The translations under genes and the position numbers were made by a program. Positions 5,492 to 5,956 of a stretch of DNA of 5,956 nucleotides are shown piece by piece (position 1 is the first letter of the stretch; each line of letters starts with the position of its first letter). This DNA is from an uncultured Prevotella sp. (lineage in GTDB: Bacteria > Bacteroidota > Bacteroidia > Bacteroidales > Bacteroidaceae). The notes under the pieces were generated by a model. The model searched no databases and was not told where the DNA came from. It saw only the letters and a program-made list of their open reading frames with translations. The stretch lies in the NCBI GenBank assembly GCA_900319895.1, contig ONQK01000036.1, positions 1 to 5,956 of the forward strand. The letters are read 5' to 3'.

Positions 5492-5956
5492 TTAGAAGTT
5501 CATGTATTCGATGGGGAACGGAGCGCATGTGTCTTCAATGCGCATGAGGTGATAGACGTTGAACTCGTATACCGCGCCCATCTTGCAGTCGCTCGGTGAG
5601 AACGGGAATGCGAGGTTGCCTGCGGTGGAGATGCGTCCTTCGTAGCCGTAGTGCAGCATCGTTGAGCGTGCAAATCCGCAAATGGTGTTCGCCTCTTCCT
5701 GAGTGGGAGCCACCGCCTCGATGATGATCAGCAGTTCGTCGCTTTGAGAGTCTGGAGTGTCGGGGAACATGTGCATCACGCCTTTTTTACCGTAAATCTT
5801 GAAATCGAGGTGGAAGTTTTTCATGCCAGAGTTGCGGAAGTTGTCTTCCACACGCTCGCGCACCTTCTCTACAATCGTGTCGATTTGGCTGATCATCACG
5901 GGGTCGTGCGTCGCCGCTGGCGACATCGTGCGGAAGCCCACGCGGCGTACGCCTTC
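5492..5956 (-). CDS. AtuA-like / DUF1446 family protein, C-terminal part (5' end outside window)
   Basis: The frame is open from the window edge to the TAA at 5492-5494, giving the last 154 residues. The GTG at 5941 sits mid-domain, so the true start lies beyond the window. The sequence shows family hallmarks: VGFRTMSPAATHDPVMI, DFKIYGKKGVMHMFP, IIEAVAPTQEEANTICGFAR, STMLHYGYEGR, then GNLAFPFSPSD and AVYEFNVYHLM near the end. The family is named for AtuA of Pseudomonas acyclic terpene utilisation, but that role was assigned by gene cluster, and a terpene pathway is not expected in an anaerobic Bacteroidales. Relatives are more likely to act on small organic acids or acyl-CoA compounds, which is inference. 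The protein ends at the domain boundary, and the following DUF4387 gene may supply the C-terminal module found fused in longer AtuA proteins. The operon promoter is outside the window. Confidence 0.85.
   Translation of the reverse strand, partial: EGVRRVGFRTMSPAATHDPVMISQIDTIVEKVRERVEDNFRNSGMKNFHLDFKIYGKKGVMHMFPDTPDSQSDELLIIIEAVAPTQEEANTICGFARSTMLHYGYEGRISTAGNLAFPFSPSDCKMGAVYEFNVYHLMRIEDTCAPFPIEYMNF

Overview
The window looks like ordinary chromosomal DNA from a member of the Bacteroidota, most likely order Bacteroidales and perhaps a Prevotella-like lineage. The reasons are the -7 promoter elements of the form TAnnTTTG with a -33 TTTG about 19-20 bases upstream, AT-rich leaders mostly lacking Shine-Dalgarno sites, moderate-GC coding DNA between AT-rich spacers, and the protein families present. 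The genus is inferred, not proven.

Layout: (1) 1-192, the 3' end of an unidentified plus-strand gene, followed by its own terminator (228-271). (2) 311-343, a terminator facing the other way. It serves the large minus-strand gene at 371-2431, a fused alpha/beta NDP-forming acyl-CoA synthetase (acetate--CoA ligase, ADP-forming type) that starts at 2431. (3) 2432-2699, a divergent control region with a Bacteroidetes promoter on each strand and a perfect 8+8 dyad between them. (4) 2700-4205, a plus-strand type I-like glutamine synthetase. (5) 4215-4261, a perfect 21-bp inverted repeat acting as a bidirectional terminator between convergent genes. (6) 4253-4852, a minus-strand small HD-domain metal-dependent hydrolase whose stop codon lies inside that hairpin. 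(7) 4853-5151, a spacer with the HD gene's -7 element and the terminator of the next operon. (8) 5152-5472 and 5492->5956, a minus-strand operon made of the C-terminal part of an AtuA/DUF1446-family protein followed by a DUF4387 protein.

The genes form independent transcription units, not one system. The acyl-CoA synthetase (conserving acyl-CoA energy as ATP) and glutamine synthetase (spending ATP to fix ammonia) are divergently arranged and could share regulation through the dyad between them. The DUF1446/DUF4387 pair is a conserved but biochemically poorly defined partnership and is the least understood biology here. I see no mobile element, CRISPR array, tRNA, rRNA or defence system, and no convincing evidence of a wholly new system.
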